A stretch of 64,000 nucleotides of DNA, taken from the NCBI RefSeq assembly GCF_009687885.1, contig NZ_BLAF01000007.1, forward strand, positions 62,001 through 126,000, read 5' to 3'. The position numbers and the translations under genes were made by a program. The stretch is from Acrocarpospora pleiomorpha (GTDB lineage: Bacteria; Actinomycetota; Actinomycetes; Streptosporangiales; Streptosporangiaceae). The notes below the pieces were generated by a model. It ran no database searches and was not told the DNA's origin. It saw only the letters and a list, made by a program, of their open reading frames with translations. This document shows positions 26,453 to 35,192 of this stretch, in pieces; the first letter of the stretch is position 1; every line of letters starts with the position of its first letter.

Positions 26453-28182
26453 GGTGAACTCGCTTCGGCGCGCTCGGCCGTCGCCTTCGCCAGGGCCGCG
26501 TCCGCGGACTCGGCCGCCTCCGCCGCGTCGCGCAGGCGAGGCGTCGGATTGTCGCCGACGGTCAGGACCCGGCGGCCCGAGGCCAGCAGGGACCTGCCCG
26601 CGCGTTCCGCGACCTCGGGGACGAGAACGCCGCCGAGGGTGAGGGCGGCCTCCAGACCGCTCATGGGCTCGCCGTACAGGTCCTTCCCGGTCAGCACATA
26701 GGCGCCGACGCTGCCCAGGTCGCGCAGGTCGTACATGGCCTGGATGGCCGGGTGCGGGATGAACTCACCGATCGCGAGGACGATCTGCAGGATCTCCTGG
26801 ATGGTCGCCGGTCGCGACCGCAGGTCCGCGACGTCGACCTGCTCGTCCGCCGTGATCGCCAGTGGCACGTCGTCGAAATCCGCGACCGTCTCGCGGTACT
26901 CGACGATGCCCTCCAGATCGGACACGCCGGCGGCGCCGATGGCGTCGTCCAGGAAGACGCGCACCTGCTCGGTGCGGACGACCGTCAGCCGGAAACTCGG
27001 CCCGCCGGGCACGGCCCTCGCGGGCGGCTCGGCAACGGGATTGCCGTCCGGGTCCAGGTAGTCGAGCCGGTAGGCGAAGCGGTCCGCCGCGCTCGCCGGA
27101 TCGACCCGGACGCGGATCAGCGCCGGCGCCGTCTCCGGCAGCCCGCCGAGCCATTCGACATAGGTGTCGAGAACGCTTATCACCAGCGAGAAGACGAAGT
27201 CGTCGAGGGCGTACGCCGCCTTGACCATCCAGTCCGGCTGCCAGCCCCACGGGCGTCCCTTGGGTGGCCGGCGGAGATCCGGCTTCATCAGCAGCAGGTC
27301 GACGCCGTCCGGGCGCGTCTGCTGCACGGCCAAGGGCTTGGGCACCTCGTTCTGCTCGCCGAAGGCGTGACGCATCGCCACGGCGCTCGCCACGATGTCG
27401 GGCTCCGCCAGCGGCGTCGGGCGGAGCGGCGCGCCAAGCGGCGGCAGCGTCATCGGATGGCGGTGGCGCTCGAACTCGAAGATGAGCGCCTGATCGCAGG
27501 TGACCTCCGCTTCACCGGCGACGTAGGCCGCGCGCGCCGCGCTCAGCGCGGCCTCGCCGAGGAGCGGCTCCTGCGTGAAACCGACGCCGGGCGCGGCGGC
27601 GATCCGGAGCCGCATCGCGCTCCAGTGATAGAGCGCGGCCGGGTCCAGTGTTTGATCGCCGTCCGGAGGCGACTCCGTGACGCAGAAGCCGCGGGCGGGC
27701 GTGAAGGCGTAGCCGAAGGGCAGGAGTTCGTATTCGATCGTTTTCGCCTCGGCCGCGTCGCCGAAGCTCCAGCCGGTCTCACCGCGGCCGCCCGCCCGGA
27801 CCTTGACGGTCTCGGTCGCGCCGCGGACCTTGTTCACCACGGTCAGGTCGAAGGAGAGCGGCTGTGCCGTTTTGACGTCCACCACGGTCGTCGTCGACAG
27901 CTCCGGAAGCCGGCCAAGGGCGCTGCTCGCCACCTCGAAGAACCAGCCGGGCAGATAGACGATCGAAAGGGACCCTCCGCCATACCGCGCATGCAGCACG
28001 TTGCCCATGGCGTCGACGCAGACGAACACCGAGCTGGCCGGCGACCCGAGCCGGAGCTCCTCCCAGCGCCCTCCGATGGTGTCCGGAGTATCGAGGGCCC
28101 TCCAGACGTCCTCCAGCAGAGGGCGCAAATGGCGCACAGTCTCCTCGACGGCCGCAAGCTTGGAGGTTTCCTCTTGCCCCAT
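26449..28182 (-). CDS. Uncharacterised large protein with pretoxin-like C-terminal segment (first gene of cluster)
   Basis: 577 aa from ATG 28182 (MGQEETSKLAAVEETV); the frame continues upstream but that part is not protein-like. It is uninterrupted, unlike the two genes behind it. The body is beta-rich with no signal peptide or clear membrane helix. Residues about 470-550 (AIGEFIPHPAIQAMYDLRDLGSVGAYVLTGKDLYGEPMSGLEAALTLGGV) have the GKDL...G...S..E.AL..GG layout that I associate with pretoxin (PT-TG-like) segments of polymorphic toxins; this is a resemblance only. A helical Ala-rich tail ends the protein. Its stop overlaps the next start, so the three genes formed one operon. Confidence 0.5.
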   Translation of the reverse strand: MGQEETSKLAAVEETVRHLRPLLEDVWRALDTPDTIGGRWEELRLGSPASSVFVCVDAMGNVLHARYGGGSLSIVYLPGWFFEVASSALGRLPELSTTTVVDVKTAQPLSFDLTVVNKVRGATETVKVRAGGRGETGWSFGDAAEAKTIEYELLPFGYAFTPARGFCVTESPPDGDQTLDPAALYHWSAMRLRIAAAPGVGFTQEPLLGEAALSAARAAYVAGEAEVTCDQALIFEFERHRHPMTLPPLGAPLRPTPLAEPDIVASAVAMRHAFGEQNEVPKPLAVQQTRPDGVDLLLMKPDLRRPPKGRPWGWQPDWMVKAAYALDDFVFSLVISVLDTYVEWLGGLPETAPALIRVRVDPASAADRFAYRLDYLDPDGNPVAEPPARAVPGGPSFRLTVVRTEQVRVFLDDAIGAAGVSDLEGIVEYRETVADFDDVPLAITADEQVDVADLRSRPATIQEILQIVLAIGEFIPHPAIQAMYDLRDLGSVGAYVLTGKDLYGEPMSGLEAALTLGGVLVPEVAERAGRSLLASGRRVLTVGDNPTPRLRDAAEAAESADAALAKATAERAEASSP

Positions 28183-28310
28183 GGCCGGGAGAGTATCCGA
28201 TAGCCGTATGTGACACCCATACCAATTCTCAGCCGGCCCGACATCGGCACTCCCGGTCCAGCTGACAAGTTGAACGCCGCGTTCCGTTCGGCTGATTCCC
28301 CTCCTTGAAC

Positions 28311-28324
28311 GGGAAGCGTTTACT
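28311..28324. promoter_or_regulatory. LacI/CcpA-like operator before the pectinase operon
   Basis: GGGAAGCGTTTACT matches the general LacI-family pattern TGAAAGCGTTTACA at 11 of 14 bases. It lies 45 bases upstream of the putative -35 box of the pectinesterase gene. It is a single weak site, so this is tentative. Confidence 0.35.
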
Positions 28325-28368
28325 TTCATGCGTTCTACCTGCTGGATTCCTGTTATTAGTTTGGCCGA

Positions 28369-28398
28369 TTGACAAACTGCGAGCAGGGATCTTACGGT
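28369..28398 (+). promoter_or_regulatory. Putative sigma-70 type promoter of the pectinase operon
   Basis: Perfect -35 TTGACA (28369-28374), 18-base spacer, -10 TACGGT (28393-28398). The ATG of the pectinesterase follows 40 bases later with AAGGAGGG as ribosome site. Confidence 0.5.
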
Positions 28399-28438
28399 GC
28401 GCCCGTCTGTGAACGCTCCCACATCCAAGGAGGGCGCA

Positions 28439-29842
28439 ATGCCCCTTCGTCACAAGGCCGGGATCGGAGCGTCAATGCTCGCGGTCCTTGTCTTGTCCGT
28501 CATGTTAACGCAAACATCAGCAGAGGCGGCCACTCCCGTCGCGAACGGCGTCTACACCCTCGCCTCGGCCTCCAGCGGGAAATGCGCCACCGTCGCCGGC
28601 ACCGCCAACGGCGGCCTGATGACGCAGGTCGCCTGCGTCGCCACCGACACCGCCCACCAGTGGAAGGCCGTTCCGCAAGGCGCCGCCTTCAACCTGGTCA
28701 ACGGCGCCAGCACCCGCTGCATGGACGCCCCCGCCACACCCCAGCTCCAGCAGTGGGGCTGCGGTGACGGCGCCAAGCCCAACCAGCACTGGACCTTCAC
28801 CGCGTCCACCGCCGCCTCCGGCAAGTTCCTCGTCCGCAACGTCGCCACCGGCCTGTGCGTCAGCAACCAGGGCGGCTCGACCGCGGGGAACAACCCGATC
28901 ATCCAGGAGGCGTGCTCCGACGTCGCCCGGATGCAGTGGACCTTCAACCAGGTCACGGCCGGGTCGGCGGTCGTGGCGGCCGACGGCACCGGGCAGTTCC
29001 GGACCGTCCAGGCCGCGATCGACGCCGTGCCCTCGAACAACACCGCCCGCAGGGTGATCACGATCAAGCCCGGCACCTACCGGGAGATCGTCACGCTCAA
29101 CAAGCCGTACGTGACGCTCCAGGGGCTGGGTTCGTCACCGTCGGCGACGTTGATCGTGAACAACCGCTCGGCGTACACCCACGGCACCTCGGGCAGCTTC
29201 ACCGCCCAGATCTCCGGCCGGGACGCCATCGCCACCAACCTGACCTTCTCCAACGACCTCGACGAGAACTCCGTGCCCAGCGGCGCGCAGGCCGTGGCCC
29301 TGCGCCTGGACGGCGACCGCACCCTCCTGACCGGCGTGCGGGTGCTCGGCGACCAGGACACCCTGCTGGTCAACGACTCGGCGCGGGCGTACGTGAAGAA
29401 CTCCTACGTGGAGGGCACCGTCGACTTCATCTTCGGCGGCGGCACCATCGTGTTCGACGCGTGCGACATCTACGAGAAGCGCACCACCGGCGGCCCGATC
29501 ACCGCCGCCAGCACCCCGGCCGCCAAGACCTACGGGTTCCTCTTCTACCGGTCCCGCATCACCGGGGCGACGAACAACACCACGCAACTCGGCCGCCCGT
29601 GGCGGCCCGACGCGCAGGTGCTCTACCGCGAGTCGACGCTGAGCGCGACGATCCGCACCTCGCAGCCGTGGACCGACATGTCAGGCAACATCTGGCAGAA
29701 CGCGCGGTTCCTCGAATATCGCAACACCGGCTCCGGCGCCGGGACCAACTCCAACCGGCCGCAGCTCAGCGACTCCCAGGCGGCCAACTACACCCCGCAG
29801 CGTTACCTGGCCGGATCCGACGGCTGGAACCCCGTTTTCTGA
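28439..29842 (+). CDS. Secreted pectinesterase (CE8) with N-terminal CBM13 domain
   Basis: 467 aa. A signal peptide ends at TSAEA-ATP (about residue 30). A ricin-type CBM13 trefoil (about 32-172) is followed by the right-handed beta-helix of carbohydrate esterase family 8 (about 175-467). Catalytic blocks are GTYREIV, QAVALRL, GDQDTLL, EGTVDFIFGG (nucleophilic Asp) and LGRPWRP. It removes methyl esters from pectin outside the cell, exposing polygalacturonate for the pectate lyase encoded 9 bases downstream. ATG with a strong AAGGAGGG site. Its CBM13 is nearly identical in DNA sequence to that of the next gene. Confidence 0.92.
   Translation: MPLRHKAGIGASMLAVLVLSVMLTQTSAEAATPVANGVYTLASASSGKCATVAGTANGGLMTQVACVATDTAHQWKAVPQGAAFNLVNGASTRCMDAPATPQLQQWGCGDGAKPNQHWTFTASTAASGKFLVRNVATGLCVSNQGGSTAGNNPIIQEACSDVARMQWTFNQVTAGSAVVAADGTGQFRTVQAAIDAVPSNNTARRVITIKPGTYREIVTLNKPYVTLQGLGSSPSATLIVNNRSAYTHGTSGSFTAQISGRDAIATNLTFSNDLDENSVPSGAQAVALRLDGDRTLLTGVRVLGDQDTLLVNDSARAYVKNSYVEGTVDFIFGGGTIVFDACDIYEKRTTGGPITAASTPAAKTYGFLFYRSRITGATNNTTQLGRPWRPDAQVLYRESTLSATIRTSQPWTDMSGNIWQNARFLEYRNTGSGAGTNSNRPQLSDSQAANYTPQRYLAGSDGWNPVF
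28526..28954 (+). repeat. CBM13 duplication, copy 1
   Basis: This 429-bp in-frame segment, beginning GCGGCCACTCCCGTCGC and ending CTTCAACCAGGTC, recurs without any insertion or deletion at 29921-30349. The two copies encode the complete ricin-type domain (143 codons) and differ only at scattered positions. Confidence 0.85.
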
Positions 29843-29851
29843 GAGGGCACG

Positions 29852-31261
29852 ATGAAACGACTTCTGACCGTGGCCGCGACGGCGGCCATGCTGATCGGCC
29901 TGACGGCGTGGCCCGCCCAGGCGGCCACCCCCGTCGCGAACGGCGTCTACACCCTGGCCTCGGCCTCCAGCGGCAAGTGCCTCACCGTCGCCGGCACCGC
30001 CAACGGCGGCCTGGCCACCCAGGTGGCCTGCGTCGCGACCAACACCGCCCACCAGTGGAGGGCGGTGCCGCGAGGCAGCGTGTTCAACCTGGTCAACGGC
30101 AACAGCACCCGCTGCCTCGACGCGCCCGCCACGGCCCAGCTCCAGCAGTGGGGTTGCGGTGACGGCGCCAAGCCCAACCAGCAGTGGACCTTCACCGCCT
30201 CGTCGGCGGCGTCCGGCAAGTTCCTGGTCCGCAACGTCGCCACCGGCCAGTGCGTCAGCAACCAGGGCGGCTCGACGGCCGGGAACAACCCGATCATCCA
30301 GGAGGCCTGCTCCGACGTCGCCCGGATGCAGTGGACCTTCAACCAGGTCTCCGGCCCGACCGACCCCGGCCGGACCTGGCCGAGCACCCCCGACGGCTTC
30401 GCCGCGGCCGGCGGCACCACCGGCGGCGCGGGCGGCACGACCGTGACCGTGACGACCTACGCCGACCTTGTCCGGTACGCCACCGCGAGCCAGCCGTACA
30501 TCATCAGGGTCAACGCCACCCTCAACGCCTCACCCCGGGGCAACGAGATCCGGGTCGCCTCGAACAAGACCATCGTCGGCGTCGGCAGGAACGGCTCCGT
30601 CGCCGGCGGCGGCTTCTTCCTGGACGGCGTCTCGAACGTCATCATCCGCAACCTGACCATCCGCGACACCCTCATGCCCGAGGACGACCCGGGCGACGAC
30701 ACCTACGACTACGACGGCATCCAGATGGACGGCGCCCGCAACGTCTGGATCGACCACAACCACATCACCCGCATGAACGACGGCCTGATCGACAGCCGCG
30801 AGGACACCACCGACCTGACCGTGTCCTGGAACGTCATCGCCGAGAGCCGCAAGGCGTTCCGCATCGGCTGGACCTCGAACGTCACCGCGCGCATGACCAT
30901 CCACCACAACTGGCTGCGTGACAACGTCTCCCGCAACCCGTCGACCGACAACGTGGCCTACGCGCACCTCTACAACAACTACCTGCAGAACATCACCGGC
31001 TACGGCAACTACGCCCGGGGCGCCACGAAGATGGTCCTGGAGAACAGCTACTTCCAGAACGTGAAGGACCCCTACTACCGCGACGACGCCGCCCAGCTCC
31101 GCCAGTCGGGCAGCATCTGCTCCAGCTGCTCCGGGCAGCAGGAGACGGGCGGCTCGGCCTTCACGCCGAGCTCGTTCTACTCCTACACCCTCGACCCGGC
31201 CAGCCAGGTGCCCAGCCTGGTGGGCACGTACGCGGGCCCGCAGGCGAACATCGGCACCTGA
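29852..31261 (+). CDS. Secreted pectate lyase (PL1) with N-terminal CBM13 domain
   Basis: 469 aa. A signal peptide ends at AWPAQA-ATP (about residue 24), then a CBM13 trefoil (about 24-167) and a PL1 beta-helix (about 175-469). Typical PL1 segments are NKTIVGVGRNGSV, the Asp-rich calcium region DDPGDDTYDYDGIQM, VWIDHNHIT (vWiDH block) and AHLYNNYLQNITGYG. It cleaves de-esterified polygalacturonate by beta-elimination in the medium. It starts 9 bases after the pectinesterase stop with a GAGAGGG site and is clearly co-transcribed. The two enzymes act in order on pectin and share a virtually identical binding module. Confidence 0.92.
   Translation: MKRLLTVAATAAMLIGLTAWPAQAATPVANGVYTLASASSGKCLTVAGTANGGLATQVACVATNTAHQWRAVPRGSVFNLVNGNSTRCLDAPATAQLQQWGCGDGAKPNQQWTFTASSAASGKFLVRNVATGQCVSNQGGSTAGNNPIIQEACSDVARMQWTFNQVSGPTDPGRTWPSTPDGFAAAGGTTGGAGGTTVTVTTYADLVRYATASQPYIIRVNATLNASPRGNEIRVASNKTIVGVGRNGSVAGGGFFLDGVSNVIIRNLTIRDTLMPEDDPGDDTYDYDGIQMDGARNVWIDHNHITRMNDGLIDSREDTTDLTVSWNVIAESRKAFRIGWTSNVTARMTIHHNWLRDNVSRNPSTDNVAYAHLYNNYLQNITGYGNYARGATKMVLENSYFQNVKDPYYRDDAAQLRQSGSICSSCSGQQETGGSAFTPSSFYSYTLDPASQVPSLVGTYAGPQANIGT
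29921..30349 (+). repeat. CBM13 duplication, copy 2
   Basis: Second copy of the 429-bp module at 28526-28954, offset by 1395 bases. Similarity stops sharply at both ends, at the signal peptide and at the catalytic domain boundary. Confidence 0.85.
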
Positions 31262-31267
31262 CCGAAC

Positions 31268-31356
31268 GCCCGGACGGCATGGAACACCTCGCGGGGCGCG
31301 TGCGATGTTGATCGCACCATGCCCAGAGCCGCGACACCGTTCCGTGCCGTCCGGGC
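31268..31356. terminator. Nested inverted repeats between the pectate lyase and STAND genes
   Basis: The outer arms GCCCGGACGGCATGGAAC (31268-31285) and GTTCCGTGCCGTCCGGGC (31339-31356) pair at 17 of 18 positions. Inside is a perfect GTGCGAT-GTTG-ATCGCAC hairpin (31300-31317). It lies 4 bases after the pectate lyase stop and 65 bases before the convergent STAND stop. It is probably a bidirectional terminator, but it is unusually elaborate. Confidence 0.55.
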
Positions 31357-31420
31357 AAACGCGGCCGTACGGGCCGGGGAGCTGGGATGGCGGAGATCCT
31401 CGTCTCGGGCGACTGGTTGA

Positions 31421-34400
31421 TCAAGGCGTGTCGGGTGACAGGACGTGCTGGACGTACGCCAGGGCTTCCTGTGACTCGGCAAGGGCGGCCTGGAACTCCC
31501 GCGGATGATCCCGGGCCAGCTCGCGGCGCAGCCGGACCGCCTCGTCGAGGCTGGTGTGCGCCTGCCGCCAGCGTCCCAGGCCGATGAGCCAGGCGCCGAG
31601 ATTGTGCAGCGCTCTGGCCAGACGAGGCTCGAATGCCGCCGGGTCCGCCTGGGCCAGGGCCCGGTAGACGCGTACTGCCTCCTCCGAGGCCGTCCGCGCC
31701 TCCTCAAACCGGCCGAAAGGCACCAGCCAGGCACCCAGATCGCTCAGCTGCCTGGCGAATTCGGATCGGTAGGCGTGCGGGTCCACGTCGGCGAGACGCC
31801 GGTAGATCTGTACCGTTTCCTGGGCCGCCGACAGGGCTTTCTCCATCTCGCCCAAGGCACTCAGACAGACGGCGAGATTGCGCAGCGGTCCGACGAACTC
31901 CGCGTCGGCGTCCAGCCTCCGCCCGATCTCCACGGCCTCCTCCAGTTCGGGGCGCGCGGCCGCCCATCGGCCCAAGGCGGTCAAGCGGTTGCCGAGCGAG
32001 TTGAGCGACGCGGCGAGTTTGGTCCGGAAAGCCTCCGGATCGGCGGCGGCCAGGGTTCGGTAGAGGGCGACCGCCTCCCGCGCCGCGATCAGCGCCTGGC
32101 GGGCCGCGCCCGCCTTGGACAGGGTGGCCGACAAGCGCATGAGCGCCCCGGCGAGGCCGGGCCGCGCGCGGCCGGGGGCGGTGCCGGCGAGCTCGCGCTG
32201 GATCAGCACAGCCTGCTGCGCGGCGTCCGTCGCCTCGCCGTGGCTACCCAGCAGGGAGAGCTCGTCCGCCAGGCAGTCGAGCGAGACGGCCAGTTCCAGG
32301 GCGAAGTCCCGGCGCCGGGTCTGGGACAACCCGCGCCGGATCTGAACCGCTTCCTGAATGGCCGCCAGGGCCTGCTCGTGCCGGCCGACCTTCGACAGCA
32401 GGTTGCCGAGGTTGTGCAGCGCTCTGGAGAGCTCGGGCCGGAAGGCCGCCGGGTTGGCTTCCGCCACGAGCCGGTATCCGGCGATCGCTTCGAGCGCGGC
32501 GTCCAGCCCTTCCCCGTGGCGCTTCAGCATGTGCAGCGTGCCCCCGAGGTTGCTCAGCGCCAAGGCGAGCTCGGCCTGGTGGACCTGCGGCTGGGATTCC
32601 CTCAACTCGCGCCACAGGTGGATCGACTCCCGGGTGGCGGCCAGGGCCAGGTCGTGGTGGCCCAACTCCGTCAACTGGACGGCGAGATTCTGCAGTGACT
32701 TGGCCAGGCCGACCTGATAGGCCTGCTGCTCAGTTCGGGACAGCCCCCGGTAAAGGAGCACGGCCTGCTCGGAGACGGCCAGCGCCTCGTTGTGCCGGGA
32801 CAGCTTCGACAGCCAGATACCGTGGTGATCAAGCACCTCGGCAAGGTTGGGCTGGAACACTTCCGGCTGGTCGTCGGCCAGCGCCTGGTAGATCCGTTGC
32901 GCCTCCCGGGTGGCGACCAGAGCTTGTTCGTACTGGCCCAGATCGCCCAGGCACGCCCCGAGTTTCGCCTCCGACCTGGCCAGATCCGGGAGGAAGAGCG
33001 GGAGGAGCGCCGCCAGCTCGCGGCGGATCTCCAGCGCTTGCCGTGCGGCGGCCAGCGCCTCCGTATACCGGCCGGCGGCGGACAGCCGATCGGCCAGCAC
33101 GGCATGCAGCCGGGCCCGGGACACCGCGCCGGTCTCGGTCGCGAGCCGATGCTCGGTCACCCGGGTGGCCAGGGCGGCGATACCGACATCCAGATCGACC
33201 CGCCGGACGGGCAGCACGTCGTCGATCGCCTCCAGCACGGCCGGGTCGAGCTCCGGTAAGTCGGCCAGCGCGGCCAGCACGGCTCCGCCGGCCTCAAGCG
33301 CCAGCTGCGGACGTTCTCGTAACAGCGGAGCCAGTTGCCGGTGCGCCAGGTGCGGCCAGCGGCGGGCGGCCTCGGTGAGCATGGTGAAGGCCGACTGGAC
33401 CACACCGGGCGGGGGCGGGTGCTGATCGTCGGTCAGCAGCCGTGCCGGCATCGTGGCCGCCCAGGCGTCCGGTTCGTAGCCGCCCGTACGGTGACCGGGG
33501 GTGAGGATGGCGATGAAGTCCTCGGCGAGCCGGTCCGGATACAGCGGCTCCAGCACGGTGCCCGCGTCGGCCGGCGGGTAGCAGACGCGGTGATCCTCCA
33601 GCACGATGGCGGGCGGTTCGGCGGATGACGACACACCGGCGCGGTCCAGGATCGAGATGGCCGTCTCGTATCCCAGCGGTCGGGTCAGGATCGCGGTGAA
33701 CACCGTCCGCCCCATCGTCTCCGGCCGGGTGCGCGCGCGACCGCCGCCGTGCAGACGCTGCCAGTAGGCATGTTCGCGATCCAGCAGATACGCCGACAAC
33801 GCGGCCGGGTCGTCCGGTGCCCGTTCTCCTCTGGCGTGGGCGTCCACCGCGGCCAGCGCCGCCATGTGCACGGCCAGCACCAGCCCGAACGCCTCGTCGG
33901 CCAGGTCGGCCGGGCCGTGGACGCGCTGCGGGTCGCGCACGCCCAGGACCTCGGCGAACCGGTCCCGCGCCTGGTCGAACAGCGCCTGCCGTTCCAGCGC
34001 CGTGGCGGCCAGCGAGCCCAGCCGCAGCTGGTCGACCTCGAATCCCAGGTTGGCGAAGTCATGCCGGGTTCCCGCCCACCAAGGCGAAGACCGGGCCACC
34101 AGGAGCAGTCGCACACCGGTCCGCGGCGACAGATCGGCGGCCAGGCCCAGCAGATCCTCCAGCGGCCAGCGCTCGGCGTAGTCCACCACCCCGAGCACGC
34201 CCGCCGTCCCCGCTTCCCAGGACTCGGTCCCGCCTCGGCGTACCTCGCCGACGTGCCGGACCGCCGTCACCCCCCAGCCCGCCCGCCGGCTCTCCGCGGC
34301 GAACCGCGCCGCCAGCCGCGTCTTGCCCTGCCCGCCCGGGCCGTGCACCAGCAGCGCGGCGAGCCCGGCGTCGTCGTCACGCCATCGCCGCAACCGGGCC

Positions 34401-34669
34401 TGTTCCTCGTCGCGGCCGGCGAAATCCACCACGCCGTTCCGCGTCGCCAGCAACTGGCTCAGCGACAATTCATTCACCGGCCGGCGCGGCGGCGACATCG
34501 GCTCCAGTCGATAACGCGGGCCCGCGTCCGCCGTGACATGCTGATTCAGCACCCCGCCGTGAATCGTGTGCGCCTGAATGACCGATCCGGTCACCGTGCC
34601 ACTGACGTCGTTGCGTACGGCCGGGACAACGCCATCACGCTCGTTCCCACCTGGCTCCCGCATCCGCAC
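31421..34669 (-). CDS. STAND NTPase with TPR repeats and RHIM/BASS-like N-terminal motif
   Basis: 1082 aa. The first 40 residues are disordered except for NDVSGTVTGSVIQAHTIHGG (20-39), which matches the pattern of bacterial amyloid signalling (BASS/RHIM-like) motifs at the N-terminus of actinomycete NLR-like proteins. A P-loop NTPase follows with Walker A GPGGQGKT (110-117) and a hydrophobic strand plus acid VLGVVDYAERW. From about residue 490 onward at least ten tetratricopeptide-like repeats of 40-45 residues form the sensor. By analogy this is an NLR-type switch that oligomerises on ligand or phage sensing and templates an effector with the same motif; no such effector is seen next to it. 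Starts: GTG 34669 or ATG 34663. Confidence 0.85.
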   Translation of the reverse strand: MRMREPGGNERDGVVPAVRNDVSGTVTGSVIQAHTIHGGVLNQHVTADAGPRYRLEPMSPPRRPVNELSLSQLLATRNGVVDFAGRDEEQARLRRWRDDDAGLAALLVHGPGGQGKTRLAARFAAESRRAGWGVTAVRHVGEVRRGGTESWEAGTAGVLGVVDYAERWPLEDLLGLAADLSPRTGVRLLLVARSSPWWAGTRHDFANLGFEVDQLRLGSLAATALERQALFDQARDRFAEVLGVRDPQRVHGPADLADEAFGLVLAVHMAALAAVDAHARGERAPDDPAALSAYLLDREHAYWQRLHGGGRARTRPETMGRTVFTAILTRPLGYETAISILDRAGVSSSAEPPAIVLEDHRVCYPPADAGTVLEPLYPDRLAEDFIAILTPGHRTGGYEPDAWAATMPARLLTDDQHPPPPGVVQSAFTMLTEAARRWPHLAHRQLAPLLRERPQLALEAGGAVLAALADLPELDPAVLEAIDDVLPVRRVDLDVGIAALATRVTEHRLATETGAVSRARLHAVLADRLSAAGRYTEALAAARQALEIRRELAALLPLFLPDLARSEAKLGACLGDLGQYEQALVATREAQRIYQALADDQPEVFQPNLAEVLDHHGIWLSKLSRHNEALAVSEQAVLLYRGLSRTEQQAYQVGLAKSLQNLAVQLTELGHHDLALAATRESIHLWRELRESQPQVHQAELALALSNLGGTLHMLKRHGEGLDAALEAIAGYRLVAEANPAAFRPELSRALHNLGNLLSKVGRHEQALAAIQEAVQIRRGLSQTRRRDFALELAVSLDCLADELSLLGSHGEATDAAQQAVLIQRELAGTAPGRARPGLAGALMRLSATLSKAGAARQALIAAREAVALYRTLAAADPEAFRTKLAASLNSLGNRLTALGRWAAARPELEEAVEIGRRLDADAEFVGPLRNLAVCLSALGEMEKALSAAQETVQIYRRLADVDPHAYRSEFARQLSDLGAWLVPFGRFEEARTASEEAVRVYRALAQADPAAFEPRLARALHNLGAWLIGLGRWRQAHTSLDEAVRLRRELARDHPREFQAALAESQEALAYVQHVLSPDTP

Positions 34670-34709
34670 AGAATAGGTTCTATTTCAGCCGGAGGCCGAG
34701 CGCGGCTGG

Positions 34710-35192
34710 CTACGCGGCCCCCGCCGATGTCATCTCGGGCCAGAAGTCCCGGTAGCGGCCGGAGTGGAAGACGAGCGGCTCCCCTTCGGCCCGCTGGTAG
34801 CCCTCCACCGCCCCGACGAAGATGTGGTGGTCCCCGCCGTCGTGGACGCGCTCCGTACGGCAGACGAAACTGGCCAGGGTCCCGGCGAGTATCGGCAGGG
34901 GAGCGCCGAGCAGCTCCACCCCGGCGAACTTGTCGGTCGAGGGCGTGGCGAAGCGCCTGGACAGGTGGTCCTGGTCGGCGGCCAGGACGTTGACGGCGAA
35001 CCGCCCGGCCCGCAGGAAGAGCGGCGCGCTGGGCGCCCGGTCCGACAGACACCAGAGCACCAGCGGCGGATCGAGCGAGACCGAGGTGAAGGAGTTGACG
35101 GTCACGCCGGCCCGCTCCCCGTCGTCGGTCACCGTCGTGATCACCGCGACCCCGGTCGCGAACTGCCCGAAGGCCTCACGGAGTGATCTCAT
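34710..35192 (-). CDS. Flavin reductase component of two-component monooxygenase (StyB type)
   Basis: 160 aa of the HpaC/StyB flavin reductase family, with the split-barrel FMN/FAD-binding fold. Typical segments are FATGVAVITTVTDDGERAGVTVNSFTSVSLDPPLVLWCL and HHIFVGAVEGYQ. It would use NAD(P)H to reduce FAD and hand it to the monooxygenase. The ATG at 35192 overlaps the monooxygenase stop (ATGA), so the two are translationally coupled and should be a functional pair. Confidence 0.88.
   Translation of the reverse strand: MRSLREAFGQFATGVAVITTVTDDGERAGVTVNSFTSVSLDPPLVLWCLSDRAPSAPLFLRAGRFAVNVLAADQDHLSRRFATPSTDKFAGVELLGAPLPILAGTLASFVCRTERVHDGGDHHIFVGAVEGYQRAEGEPLVFHSGRYRDFWPEMTSAGAA

Noticed and set aside
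22267..28182. Assignment of the cluster to contractile injection systems or Tc toxins
   Set aside because: No sheath, tube, baseplate or AAA gene is in the window, and the resemblance rests on single segments; I therefore left the proteins unnamed.
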